A stretch of DNA of 64,000 nt, taken from positions 62,001 to 126,000 of the forward strand of contig NZ_JBNNIX010000005.1 in the NCBI RefSeq assembly GCF_050269735.1, written 5' to 3'. The number at the start of each line of letters is the position of its first letter. The stretch's first letter is position 1. Shown here piece by piece: positions 56,881 to 64,000 of this stretch. The DNA is from Paenisporosarcina sp050269735 (GTDB taxonomy: Bacteria > Bacillota > Bacilli > Bacillales_A > Planococcaceae). The translations under genes and the position numbers were made by a program. The notes under the pieces were generated by a model. The model was not told where the DNA came from. It saw nothing but the letters and a program-made list of their open reading frames with translations, and did not search any database.

Positions 56881-56918
56881 TCCACTCGGTTAAACTAATC
56901 GAGTGGATGTGTTTTTTT
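56881..56918 (+). terminator. Terminator after the ABC-F gene
   Basis: TCCACTCG...CGAGTGGA with 11-nt loop and T7. Confidence 0.9.
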
Positions 56919-57010
56919 AATAATAAGCCTAGGGAAATGTGCATACTTCCTTTTAAAAACGGGTAATAGAAAAAGGATATACATACTGAAGCTTAAAAGG
57001 GGCTGAGGCT

Positions 57011-57988
57011 GTGATTAGATTTGATAAAGTAACGAAAAGGTTTGCGGATGGAACGGAAGCTTTAAAAGAAGTTTCATTAAACATCCCGACTGGTATGTTA
57101 ACGGTAATTATTGGGCCCAGCGGATGTGGTAAAACAACGTTGATGAAAATGATTAATCGGTTGGAAATACCGACCTCAGGCGATGTGTTAATAGATGAAA
57201 AATCCATTAAAGAACGAGATGAAGTGGAACTTAGACGTTCGATAGGCTATGTAATCCAGCGCATCGGCTTATTTCCCCATATGACAATTGCTAAAAATGC
57301 AGCTCTTGTCCCAACATTAAAGGGATGGTCTGCGGAAAAAACCCAAACACGCGTAAGTGAACTGATGGATGTTGTCGGACTGGATCCGGATACATATTTA
57401 AATCGATTTCCTCTTGAATTAAGTGGAGGTCAGCAACAACGAGTAGGTGTAGTACGTGCACTTGCTGGAGACCCTAACATTATCTTAATGGACGAACCAT
57501 TCAGTGCGCTGGATCCAATCAGTCGCGAACAACTTCAAGACGAATTGCGCAATCTTCAGGCAAACATACAAAAAACCATTGTCTTTGTTACGCATGATAT
57601 GGATGAAGCGTTGAAAATTGCTGACCATATGATTGTTCTGCGTGCCGGAAAAGTGGAACAAACAGGATCTCCTAAAGAACTAATAAATGAACCTGCCAAT
57701 GAATTTGTGCGTAATTTTATCGGGGAAGAGCGTATTAATCGTAAACGGTCATTTGGCAAATGGAAGATGAGCGAGTTGTCACCGTACTACATGCAATCGA
57801 AAATTGGCGAACAAATTGTGTCTATAAACTCTTCAGAAGAAGTGGAACAAGCCATTGCATTGTTGGAGCAACCTCATACAGATGTCTTGGCGGTATATAC
57901 GGATGAAGAATTTGTCGGGTACATGGACCAATCGTCATTGTTGAAAGCAGTACTTGCAAAGGAAGTAGGTGCTTCTTCTAATGAATGA
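57011..57988 (+). CDS. opuCA: Osmoprotectant ABC transporter ATPase (OpuCA/ProV-like)
   Basis: A 325-residue ATPase: IGPSGCGKTTLMKMINRLEI (Walker A), LSGGQQQRVGVVRALAGDPN (signature), ILMDEPFSALD (Walker B), HDMDEALKIADH. The C-terminal 90 residues contain a CBS-like segment (SINSSEEVEQAIALLEQPHT, YTDEEFVGYMDQSSLLK) but only one CBS half. Starts with GTG behind AAAAGGGG. Together with the permease and lipoprotein it should import glycine betaine, carnitine or choline under salt stress. Overlaps the permease gene. Confidence 0.9.
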   Translation: MIRFDKVTKRFADGTEALKEVSLNIPTGMLTVIIGPSGCGKTTLMKMINRLEIPTSGDVLIDEKSIKERDEVELRRSIGYVIQRIGLFPHMTIAKNAALVPTLKGWSAEKTQTRVSELMDVVGLDPDTYLNRFPLELSGGQQQRVGVVRALAGDPNIILMDEPFSALDPISREQLQDELRNLQANIQKTIVFVTHDMDEALKIADHMIVLRAGKVEQTGSPKELINEPANEFVRNFIGEERINRKRSFGKWKMSELSPYYMQSKIGEQIVSINSSEEVEQAIALLEQPHTDVLAVYTDEEFVGYMDQSSLLKAVLAKEVGASSNE

Positions 57989-58622
57989 TTTCTTGGAAAC
58001 CCTCCAAAGTCGCTCTGACCTGATTCAACAAGCATTTCTTGAACATATCTATTTATCTTTTGTTGCACTGGCCATTGGTATTGCAATTGCTTTGCCACTT
58101 GGGATATTGATTGCGCGCTATCGAAAATATGCAGAACCGGTAATCGGCATCACCGCAATATTTCAGACGATCCCAAGTTTAGCGCTATTTGGTTTCTTGG
58201 TACCTCTTATCGGAATAGGTTCAAAAACAGCTCTCATTGCACTTATTATTTATGCGCTGTTGCCGATCCTCCGAAACACCTATACGGGATTAACTAGTGT
58301 TGATTCTTCAATTATTGAAGCGGGTCGAGGAATGGGGATGACACGGACCCAAATTTTGAAACAAATTGAATTCCCTCTTGCATTGCCATTTATCATGGCT
58401 GGTATCAGAACAGCAACCGTCCTGACAGTTGGGATTGCGACGCTTGCTACTTTTGTGGGTGCCGGTGGATTAGGTGATGTGATTTATAGAGGTTTGCAAT
58501 CGTATAATAATTCCCTTGTCCTTGCAGGTGCACTACCTGTAGCACTTCTGGCTATCAGTTTTGATTTATTGCTGAAGTGGGTGGAAAAGAAGGCAACACC
58601 AAAAGGAATGAAAACACACTAG
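57981..58622 (+). CDS. opuCB: Osmoprotectant ABC transporter permease
   Basis: A 213-residue permease with five to six spans. YLSFVALAIGIAIALPLGIL (start of permease domain), IFQTIPSLALFGFLVPLIGI, and the EAA loop EAGRGMGMTRTQILKQIEFP followed by LALPFIMAGIRTATVLTVGI are typical of the OpuCB/OpuCD family. The ATG at 57981 overlaps the preceding stop. Only this one permease is encoded; the usual OpuC systems have two. Confidence 0.9.
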   Translation: MNDFLETLQSRSDLIQQAFLEHIYLSFVALAIGIAIALPLGILIARYRKYAEPVIGITAIFQTIPSLALFGFLVPLIGIGSKTALIALIIYALLPILRNTYTGLTSVDSSIIEAGRGMGMTRTQILKQIEFPLALPFIMAGIRTATVLTVGIATLATFVGAGGLGDVIYRGLQSYNNSLVLAGALPVALLAISFDLLLKWVEKKATPKGMKTH

Positions 58623-58633
58623 GAGGAAAATAC

Positions 58634-59548
58634 ATGAAAAAAAGGTTAGCAGGATTAGCACTGTTTGCATCAGTGGCGTTAGTAGGTTGTGGCTCTTCAA
58701 ATAATGCAGGCGGCGATGCTAGTGAACCGATTGTAATAAGTGGGAAACAATTCACAGAGCAATTCATTTTACCCCAAATATTGGGCCAGTACGTTGAATC
58801 TAAAACAGATTACAAAGTGGAATATAAAGAAGGACTTGGCGAGGTCGCAATCTTAACACCAGCGATTGAAAAGGGTGATATCGATGTCTATGTAGAATAT
58901 ACAGGGACTGGATTACAATCGGTATTAGAGGAAGATCTTGAACAAGGAGAAAGCTCCGACAGGATTCTGGACCGTGTTCGTAAAGGGTATGAAGAGAAGT
59001 TTGGCGTAACATGGTTGGAACCGCTAGGCTTTGAAAATACGTATACGTTAGCATACAGCAAAGATAAATCTTATAATGCTGAGACATACTCGGACTTGGT
59101 TGAAGCATCCAAGAAAGAAGATATCGTGTTCGGTGCACCACATGCTTTTTATGAACGTCCAGGTGATGGTTACGATGCTATGGTGAAAGTCTATCCATTT
59201 GAATTTTCAGGAGAGGAAAGTCTGGATCCAAACGTAATGTATGAAGCGGTTAAACAAGGTGACGTTGATGTTATTACTGCATTTACTACAGACGGTCGTA
59301 TTGAAAGATTTGATTTGGCTATCACAACTGATGATAAAGGTTTCTTCCCTAAGTATGATGCCGCACCACTAGTTCGCGAGGAAACTTTAAAAACGTATCC
59401 AGAACTTGAAGAGGTGCTAAACGAGTTGGCAGGGAAAATCTCTTTGGAAGATATGCAAAAAATGAATGCACGTGTCGATATTGACGGTGAAAAAGCAGAA
59501 GATGTAGCACGTGACTTCTTGATTGAAAAAGGATTGATTAAGAAATAA
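58634..59548 (+). CDS. opuCC: Osmoprotectant-binding lipoprotein (OpuCC-like)
   Basis: A 304-residue lipoprotein: MKKRLAGLALFASVALVGC is the signal with lipobox LVGC. The binding domain (about 34-300) has PIVISGKQFTEQFILPQILG, EGLGEVAILTPAIEKGDIDV YVEYTGTG, APHAFYERPGDGYDAMVKVY, and VKQGDVDVITAFTTDGRI, the type II OpuAC/OsmX fold with YTG and aromatic residues for quaternary amines. AGGAGG precedes ATG 58634; the frame is open to 58577. Confidence 0.92.
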   Translation: MKKRLAGLALFASVALVGCGSSNNAGGDASEPIVISGKQFTEQFILPQILGQYVESKTDYKVEYKEGLGEVAILTPAIEKGDIDVYVEYTGTGLQSVLEEDLEQGESSDRILDRVRKGYEEKFGVTWLEPLGFENTYTLAYSKDKSYNAETYSDLVEASKKEDIVFGAPHAFYERPGDGYDAMVKVYPFEFSGEESLDPNVMYEAVKQGDVDVITAFTTDGRIERFDLAITTDDKGFFPKYDAAPLVREETLKTYPELEEVLNELAGKISLEDMQKMNARVDIDGEKAEDVARDFLIEKGLIKK

Positions 59549-59562
59549 CGAATGGATATAAA

Positions 59563-59601
59563 ACAAAAAGCACAACTCGGTAAGTGAGCTGTGCTTTTTG
59601 T
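59563..59601. terminator. Bidirectional terminator
   Basis: ACAAAAAGCACA...TGTGCTTTTTGT between convergent opuCC and the SGNH gene. Confidence 0.85.
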
Positions 59602-59604
59602 ACT

Positions 59605-60420
59605 TTACATATTACTTGGAGTAGTGCCTTGTTTCTGTTGTACAAACGGCCATAATACGTCAGCCCATACTTTATAGCCGAGATCGTTTGGATGAATGCC
59701 ATCCTTTAATGTGGATGGAAGTGTTATGTTTTTTGATGACATAAGGTAGAGCATTGCACCATGTGTATCAAAATAATGCCATCCCTGTTTTTTGATATAG
59801 TTAGCCGTTTCCTCAACATAATCGGTAAACTTCAGCCCAAACTGATTGAGTGTTGGTCCAAACTTATTTTCGGTGCATGGGTTTGGTGATAGAAAAACGA
59901 TGCGAGTTTCCGGTAATGCCTCAGCATACAACTTGTATAACAAATCCAATGAAGAGAAAGTGTCGTCTAATGAGACATTCTTGTTGTGATTATTGATTAC
60001 TGATGTCTCAATGAATAAAACATCAGGCTGTTCTTGCAAAATTGGAGCAGTAACATGGTCTTCTAGCAACCTGACCGAAGTATAGCCTGAGTGACCGTGA
60101 TTTGAAATGATGAGATTTTTTAAAGCGGGGTTCGTATTCCGAAGGTTCACTTCGATACGACCACGCCATGTTTTGGATTGATGGGAAGATCCGGATCCCC
60201 GAGTGACACTACTGCCAGTAACGACCATTTTGGCCTGCCCAGAAATCATTGACCGGAAAACTAAATAGTCAGCCAGTGATTGATTCGGATTGTATTTTGG
60301 ATCGTATGTTTTAATGAGTGTTGGATTTGCGCTAACATGATCCTGCTTTGTATCCGTTCTTGTATAAAAGAAGAGGAGTGCGCCCGCTGCAACCCAAATT
60401 AACCACTTCCATTTGTTCAT
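59605..60420 (-). CDS. SGNH/GDSL-type hydrolase, membrane anchored
   Basis: A 271-residue protein with an N-terminal membrane anchor (WLIWVAAGALLFFYTR, residues 5-20). The hydrolase domain has GSSVTRGSGSSHQSKTWRGR (block I Ser), ISNHGHSGYTSVRLLEDHV (block II Gly), NHNKN (block III Asn-like) and DGIHPNDLGYKVWADVLWPF (block V Asp/His). Substrate may be an ester or acyl group on a surface glycan. GAGTTGACC-type ribosome site is weak; AAGGAG lies 12 bases before the ATG. Confidence 0.85.
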   Translation of the reverse strand: MNKWKWLIWVAAGALLFFYTRTDTKQDHVSANPTLIKTYDPKYNPNQSLADYLVFRSMISGQAKMVVTGSSVTRGSGSSHQSKTWRGRIEVNLRNTNPALKNLIISNHGHSGYTSVRLLEDHVTAPILQEQPDVLFIETSVINNHNKNVSLDDTFSSLDLLYKLYAEALPETRIVFLSPNPCTENKFGPTLNQFGLKFTDYVEETANYIKKQGWHYFDTHGAMLYLMSSKNITLPSTLKDGIHPNDLGYKVWADVLWPFVQQKQGTTPSNM

Positions 60421-60507
60421 GCGGTCAACTCCTTATTAGCTTGTTTAAATAATATAATATTCAGTTAACTATACTTCAATAGGAAAATAGAAGGATGTAG
60501 TGAGAAT

Positions 60508-60822
60508 TTAGACTGATTTAGACGGTATCGGATACTTTATTGCGTTTTTCTTCATTTTTTCACGGGCTGCTATCATTAAATCTTCACCGATAACATCAGA
60601 GAACTGAAGTAAGTATATGAAGACATCCGCCATCTCATCGACAATCGCTTGTTTATCGTGTGCAATGGCTTCTTCGGCTGAACACCATTGAAAGCATTCC
60701 AATAGTTCACTGGCCTCAAGTGAAATGGAAATTGCCAGACTGCGTGCATCGTGATTTCCACCCCACCCACGGTCGTCTCTAAATTGATTAATTTCTTTTA
60801 TCATATCTTTCACACTTATCAT
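60508..60822 (-). CDS. MazG-like nucleotide pyrophosphohydrolase
   Basis: A 104-residue all-alpha NTP pyrophosphatase: RSLAISISLEASELLECFQW carries the ExxxE metal motif and IVDEMADVFIYLLQFSDVIG the second ExxD motif. Single-domain members hydrolyse dCTP or other nucleotides for pool sanitation. The ATG 60822 lies 2 bases behind GGGG, so GTG 60813 (spacing 7) may be the true start. Alone on its transcript. Confidence 0.85.
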   Translation of the reverse strand: MISVKDMIKEINQFRDDRGWGGNHDARSLAISISLEASELLECFQWCSAEEAIAHDKQAIVDEMADVFIYLLQFSDVIGEDLMIAAREKMKKNAIKYPIPSKSV

Positions 60823-61007
60823 CCCCGTTTCATTAAAATTCGATGTATTGGTTTTATAATATTGGCTCCATTTTCGCGGACGAACTGGTGTAGCGCATAC
60901 TTCTATATTTGCCAGCTGATAATTAGCTCCAATGCGTGCGGCATGCGGAATGAACGTAAAAACAGCAATGTATCATATAGTCTATAACAATAGAAAGGGG
61001 CATGTAC

Positions 61008-61598
61008 ATGAATTTCCATCCTATTTCATCCGACTTTTTTCAACAAGATACAATCGATCTTGCGAAGAATCTAATTGGTCAATATATCGTCCATCAACAT
61101 CCATCAGGATTAATGGTTGCCAAAATAATCGAAACGGAAGCGTACATGGGTCCTGAAGATCGCGCAGCACATAGTTTCGGAAATCGCCGAACGAAAAGAA
61201 CAGAAGTCATGTTCGGTGAAGCAGGTCTTGTCTATACATATCAAATGCACACACATACATTGATGAATATCGTAAGTGGACCTGTTGGAAAACCAGAAGC
61301 TGTGTTATTGCGGGCTGGTGAACCTATTGAGGGACTCGATCTAATGCAGCATTTCAGGGGGACAACCCCAATGAAGAATTGGACGAATGGACCTGGAAAA
61401 CTCGCAAAAGCACTTGGAGTAGACATGAGTTATTATGGACATCATTGGGCTGAAGAACCTCTTTTCATTTCACCAGGTCCCGGTTCCAAAGAGCTGAATA
61501 TCGGTCCTCGTGTAGGGATTCAGAATTCAGGTGAAGCGGTACACTATCCATATCGGTTTTCGGAAAAAGGACATCCAATGGTTTCAAAATATCGATAA
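61008..61598 (+). CDS. 3-methyladenine DNA glycosylase (AAG/MPG family)
   Basis: A 196-residue base-excision enzyme. IIETEAYMGPEDRAAHSFGN (about residues 40-59) contains the catalytic Glu and the Tyr used for base flipping; RTKRTEVMFGEAGLVYTYQM is the DNA-binding surface, and NWTNGPGKLAKALGVD and GPRVGIQNSGEAVHYPYRF are conserved. Removes alkylated purines and hypoxanthine. ATG 61008 is chosen because AAAGGGG is 7 bases upstream; ATG 61002 touches it. Confidence 0.92.
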   Translation: MNFHPISSDFFQQDTIDLAKNLIGQYIVHQHPSGLMVAKIIETEAYMGPEDRAAHSFGNRRTKRTEVMFGEAGLVYTYQMHTHTLMNIVSGPVGKPEAVLLRAGEPIEGLDLMQHFRGTTPMKNWTNGPGKLAKALGVDMSYYGHHWAEEPLFISPGPGSKELNIGPRVGIQNSGEAVHYPYRFSEKGHPMVSKYR

Positions 61599-61601
61599 CA
61601 T

Positions 61602-61627
61602 GTTTAATGGGATATTTTAGTGGAATA
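61602..61627 (+). promoter_or_regulatory. Sigma-B-type promoter of the PfpI-family gene
   Basis: GTTTAA (61602-61607), 14-base spacer, GGAATA (61622-61627). The downstream gene resembles YfkM/GSP18, a sigma-B-controlled protein in B. subtilis. Confidence 0.5.
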
Positions 61628-61662
61628 CTAAATATGAACAAACTTTAAGGAGTGATTTGGAT

Positions 61663-62181
61663 ATGGCGAAGATTGCAACTTTAATCACGAATATGTTTGA
61701 AGACGTTGAATATATGGATCCCTCGAGAGCATTTAACGAAGCGGGACATGAGGTTTTTACAATTGAAAAAGAAGCAGGAAAAGAAGTGAAGGGTAAACAA
61801 GGGGAAGCGATGGTGAAAATCGATCACGGAATAGATGATGTAAATCCGGAAGACTTTGATGCTCTATTCCTCCCAGGTGGATTTTCACCAGACCTATTGC
61901 GTGAGGATGATCGCTTTGTGGCATTTACAAAATCATTCATGGATGCCAAAAAACCAGTCTTTGCAATTTGTCACGGACCACAGTTACTGATTACAGCAAA
62001 AACTTTGGAAGGTCGAGATGCCACAGGCTATAAATCGATTGCTCAAGATATGTTGTACGCGGGAGTAAAATATGTGGATAAGGAAGTTGTGGTTTGTCAA
62101 AACCAATTGGTCACGAGTCGACAACCTGATGATATTCCTGCTTTTAACCGTGAATCATTGAAATTACTAGAACAAATATAA
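61663..62181 (+). CDS. DJ-1/PfpI family protein (YfkM/YraA-like)
   Basis: A 172-residue class I glutamine-amidotransferase-like protein: AKIATLITNMFEDVEYMDPS, DALFLPGGFSPDLLREDDRF, and the nucleophile elbow VFAICHGPQLLITA with Cys about 104. YfkM and YraA of B. subtilis act as stress-induced deglycases/proteases. AAGGAG is 10 bases before ATG 61663; an in-frame TTG at 61657 is possible. Single gene with own terminator and a sigma-B-like promoter. Confidence 0.88.
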   Translation: MAKIATLITNMFEDVEYMDPSRAFNEAGHEVFTIEKEAGKEVKGKQGEAMVKIDHGIDDVNPEDFDALFLPGGFSPDLLREDDRFVAFTKSFMDAKKPVFAICHGPQLLITAKTLEGRDATGYKSIAQDMLYAGVKYVDKEVVVCQNQLVTSRQPDDIPAFNRESLKLLEQI

Positions 62182-62190
62182 TGGGAAAAT

Positions 62191-62216
62191 GTCTCGCATT
62201 AGCGAGGCTTTTTTTT
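62191..62216 (+). terminator. Terminator after the PfpI gene
   Basis: GTCTCGC-ATTA-GCGAGGC followed by T8. Confidence 0.85.
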
Positions 62217-62360
62217 ATATTATATTAGTAAGAATACAAGACTAATCTTTAAAGAGTCAGTGTCCCGTATTGGAATAAGCCATTTCCTTCAAAAAAATCT
62301 TAAGTATATCTTCCAAATAGGATACTGTAATAGAAGCAACAAGTTCATGAGGTGAAAGGT

Positions 62361-63494
62361 ATGAAAGACAGCAATGAATCACACAGAGCAAGAATAAATG
62401 AAGTGTTTGACTATTTGCATACACATCCCGAAACAAGTTGGAAAGAAGTTGGAACAACTGCTTATTTGAAAAAAATAATCGAACAAGAAGGATTTACCGT
62501 ACAAACATTCGACGAATGCACGGGACTTGTCGTTGAAGTAGGAGAAGGGGACACATGTATAGCGATTCGCGCAGACATGGACGCTCTTTGGCAAGAAGTC
62601 AATGGTGCGTTTAAAGCCAATCACTCTTGCGGACATGACGCGCACATGACAATCAGTGTCGGAACGTTGCTTGCGATGAAAGAAATAGGGTTTCCGGAAG
62701 GTGTTCGGTTAAAGTGGATTTTTCAACCAGCTGAAGAAAAAGGTCAGGGAGCATTGAAACTATTAAGTCTTGGTGTTTTGGACAATGTTGATTATTTGTA
62801 TGGAGTCCATCTCCGACCCATTCAAGAAATTCCCGATGGTACGGCATCAGCGGCAATCTGTCATGGAGCTGCCGGTCTAATAAGAGGCATCATTCAAGGG
62901 GAGGATGCCCATGCAGCAAGACCTCATCTCGGAAAAAATGCTATTGAAGTCGGTGCTGCTATTATTCAGGGCTTGCAAGCACTAAGAATGGATCCACTCA
63001 TCCCAAGTTCAGTGAAAATGACCAAACTACAAGCCGGAAGCGAGACAGGTAATATAATTCCGGGGAAAGCATCCTTTACACTTGATTTACGGGCTCAAAC
63101 AAATGATGCCATGCGTACCCTTCGAACAAAGGTTTGTGAAGTGATTGAAAGTGTGGAATCCATCTATCATGTAAACATCCAATATAATGTCCATGAAGGT
63201 TTGGTGGCTGCAATCGTGAATGAAGACGCCTATCATTTAATGGCAGAGGCAATCATTCACGTAATCGGTGAAGAAAACTTACAACCTAGAATTGAAACTC
63301 CTGGTGGAGAAGATTTTCATTTTTATTCCTTATACAAACCAAATATAAAAGCGACCATGTTAGGTCTCGGCTGTGATTTGTCCCCAGGGCTCCATCATCC
63401 GAACATGACATTCAATCACAACAGCATCCACACTGGGATCGCAATACTAACCCAAACCATCCTAAACACAATTCAATCAATTCAAAAAAAATGA
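62361..63494 (+). CDS. amhX: M20 family amidohydrolase (AmhX-like)
   Basis: A 377-residue metallopeptidase. Metal ligands are in AIRADMDAL (Asp), NHSCGHDAHMT (Cys/His, about residues 92-102), FQPAEEKGQGA (catalytic Glu), GVHLRP and LHHPNMTFNHNSIH (C-terminal His). The lid domain has GEDAHAARPHLGKNAIEVGA. It hydrolyses N-acyl amino acids or an auxin-like conjugate; B. subtilis AmhX is the closest protein I recall. GAGGTG precedes ATG 62361. Single gene with terminator directly at its stop. Confidence 0.88.
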   Translation: MKDSNESHRARINEVFDYLHTHPETSWKEVGTTAYLKKIIEQEGFTVQTFDECTGLVVEVGEGDTCIAIRADMDALWQEVNGAFKANHSCGHDAHMTISVGTLLAMKEIGFPEGVRLKWIFQPAEEKGQGALKLLSLGVLDNVDYLYGVHLRPIQEIPDGTASAAICHGAAGLIRGIIQGEDAHAARPHLGKNAIEVGAAIIQGLQALRMDPLIPSSVKMTKLQAGSETGNIIPGKASFTLDLRAQTNDAMRTLRTKVCEVIESVESIYHVNIQYNVHEGLVAAIVNEDAYHLMAEAIIHVIGEENLQPRIETPGGEDFHFYSLYKPNIKATMLGLGCDLSPGLHHPNMTFNHNSIHTGIAILTQTILNTIQSIQKK

Positions 63495-63519
63495 GATTGC
63501 CTCGGCAATCTTTTTTTTA
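63494..63519 (+). terminator. Terminator after amhX
   Basis: AGATTGCC-TC-GGCAATCT followed by T7; begins at the last base of the stop codon. Confidence 0.9.
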
Positions 63520-63555
63520 TTTTGGTGCCAGTTCATCCGTTTCCTTATTTCGAGG

Positions 63556-63617
63556 TTGCATTCATAAGAGAATGCTTATATAATCTAATTGTTATTGACA
63601 GATAAGGAGATGCTTAT
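63556..63617 (+). promoter_or_regulatory. ars promoter with two ArsR-type operators
   Basis: -35 TTGCAT (63556-63561), 17-base spacer, -10 TATAAT (63579-63584). ATAAGAGAATGCTTAT (63564-63579) lies within the spacer and ATAAGGAGATGCTTAT (63602-63617) covers the arsR ribosome site and start codon. GCATTC...GAATGC (63558-63575) is an overlapping second symmetry. Confidence 0.7.
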
Positions 63618-63948
63618 GGATTATATAGCACTTGAACAGTATTTAAAGGGCATTGGTGATCAAAATCGTCTAAGAATCTTGACTTATCTCATGCATGAAT
63701 CATTATGTGTTTGTGAATTAACAGAACTGCTTGAAATGACGCAACCGGCAATCAGTCAGCATATGCGAAAATTAAAAGATGCGGGGATTGTGAGTGAAGA
63801 AAAACGTGGGCGTTGGACAATCTGGTCCTTGAATGTCCGCCATCCTCAATATCCGGTATTGATTCATTTACTCAGTTTACTTCCTGCACCTGGACGTACG
63901 GTGGAGGATTTAATCAAAGAAGGCAAAAAAGTCATGTGTGATGCATAA
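63616..63948 (+). CDS. arsR: ArsR family arsenic-responsive repressor
   Basis: A 110-residue winged-helix repressor. LEQYLKGIGDQNRLRILTYL opens the dimer helix; ESLCVCELTELLEMTQPAIS contains the As(III)-binding ELCVCEL-type motif (CVC), and QHMRKLKDAGIVSEEKRGRW is the recognition helix and wing. Arsenite or antimonite should release it from its operators. ATG 63616 has AAGGAG 7 bases upstream; ATG 63610 is adjacent. Followed 14 bases on by the arsB-like start. Confidence 0.92.
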   Translation: MDYIALEQYLKGIGDQNRLRILTYLMHESLCVCELTELLEMTQPAISQHMRKLKDAGIVSEEKRGRWTIWSLNVRHPQYPVLIHLLSLLPAPGRTVEDLIKEGKKVMCDA

Positions 63949-63962
63949 GTGGAGGTTTTAAA

Positions 63963-64000
63963 GTGGATTTATGGTTAGCAAGTATTGTTTTTATTGTGAC
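63963..64000 (+). CDS. arsB: Start of an arsenite efflux permease (ArsB-like), cut by window end
   Basis: GTG start with GGAGG upstream, 12 codons visible: (M)DLWLASIVFIVT, a hydrophobic helix like that at the beginning of ArsB permeases. Its place directly after arsR supports the call; too short for certainty. Confidence 0.55.
   Translation, partial: MDLWLASIVFIV

Noticed and set aside
60874..60895. Third copy of the GC-rich repeat (TTTTCGCGGACGAACTGG)
   Set aside because: Only about 12 bases resemble the element; no inverted ends or further similarity.

Overview
The window is chromosomal DNA from a low-GC Gram-positive bacterium of the order Bacillales, most likely family Planococcaceae (Sporosarcina, Planococcus or Paenisporosarcina type). 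This rests on near-colinear matches, from memory, to Bacillus subtilis proteins (YuaF-FloT, RibE-RibBA-RibH, YwcB-YwcA, NiaP, YngI, YwjA, HflX, AmhX, VmlR-type ABC-F), strong AGGAGG ribosome binding sites, a T-box, an FMN riboswitch and sigma-W/sigma-B-type promoters. I see no rRNA, tRNA, CRISPR array, prophage or intact insertion sequence. The family assignment is an inference.

Layout. 0-5.9 kb: tail of an unknown protein, a Bacillales-type intergenic repeat between two copies of one terminator hairpin, a hydroxyacyl-CoA dehydrogenase, a 32-residue membrane peptide, an SDR oxidoreductase, a Nudix hydrolase, and proS with its T-box. 5.9-11 kb: small conserved genes, an AlbA_2/Schlafen-type regulator with paired operator-like sites, a pentapeptide-repeat protein, and the Pit/DUF47 phosphate pair. 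11-20.9 kb: a DUF2087/GIY-YIG fusion, the yuaF-floT membrane-microdomain operon behind a sigma-W promoter, a cupin/HD-GYP protein, a GT2-GtrA glycosyltransferase, acetyltransferases, a P-loop kinase, a Dph6-like ATPase and a methyltransferase. 21-25 kb: riboflavin genes ribE-ribBA-ribH behind an FMN riboswitch, but with no ribD between riboswitch and ribE. 25-43 kb: acyl-CoA ligase and mostly transport genes (putP, ywcBA, YwjA-type ABC exporter, POT peptide transporter, zupT, niaP) plus hflX. 43-48 kb: a class F sortase, its probable surface-protein substrate (broken by one in-frame UGA), and an ECF sigma/anti-sigma pair; the same promoter motif stands before the sigma gene and before the surface-protein gene. 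48.5-52.1 kb: a Tat operon with a two-subunit GMC oxidoreductase and its own tatA-tatC. 53.6-55 kb: an Rgg-type regulator divergent from a small ORF and the stump of an ABC exporter. 55-59.6 kb: an ARE-type ABC-F gene behind an attenuator-like leader, then a three-gene osmoprotectant ABC transporter. 59.6-64 kb: housekeeping enzymes and the start of an ars operon (arsR, arsB).

The most unusual feature is a set of seven intergenic arrays of short tandem units, each with a different unit sequence but nearly all with the same 20-21 bp period, at about 4.0, 21.0, 39.7, 40.8, 42.5, 46.2 and 52.2 kb. Three of them share a 24-nt header that resembles a ribosome binding site plus start codon. An eighth, longer-period array lies at 36.3 kb. 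Two arrays flank niaP in opposite orientation. I know of no described element that explains them.
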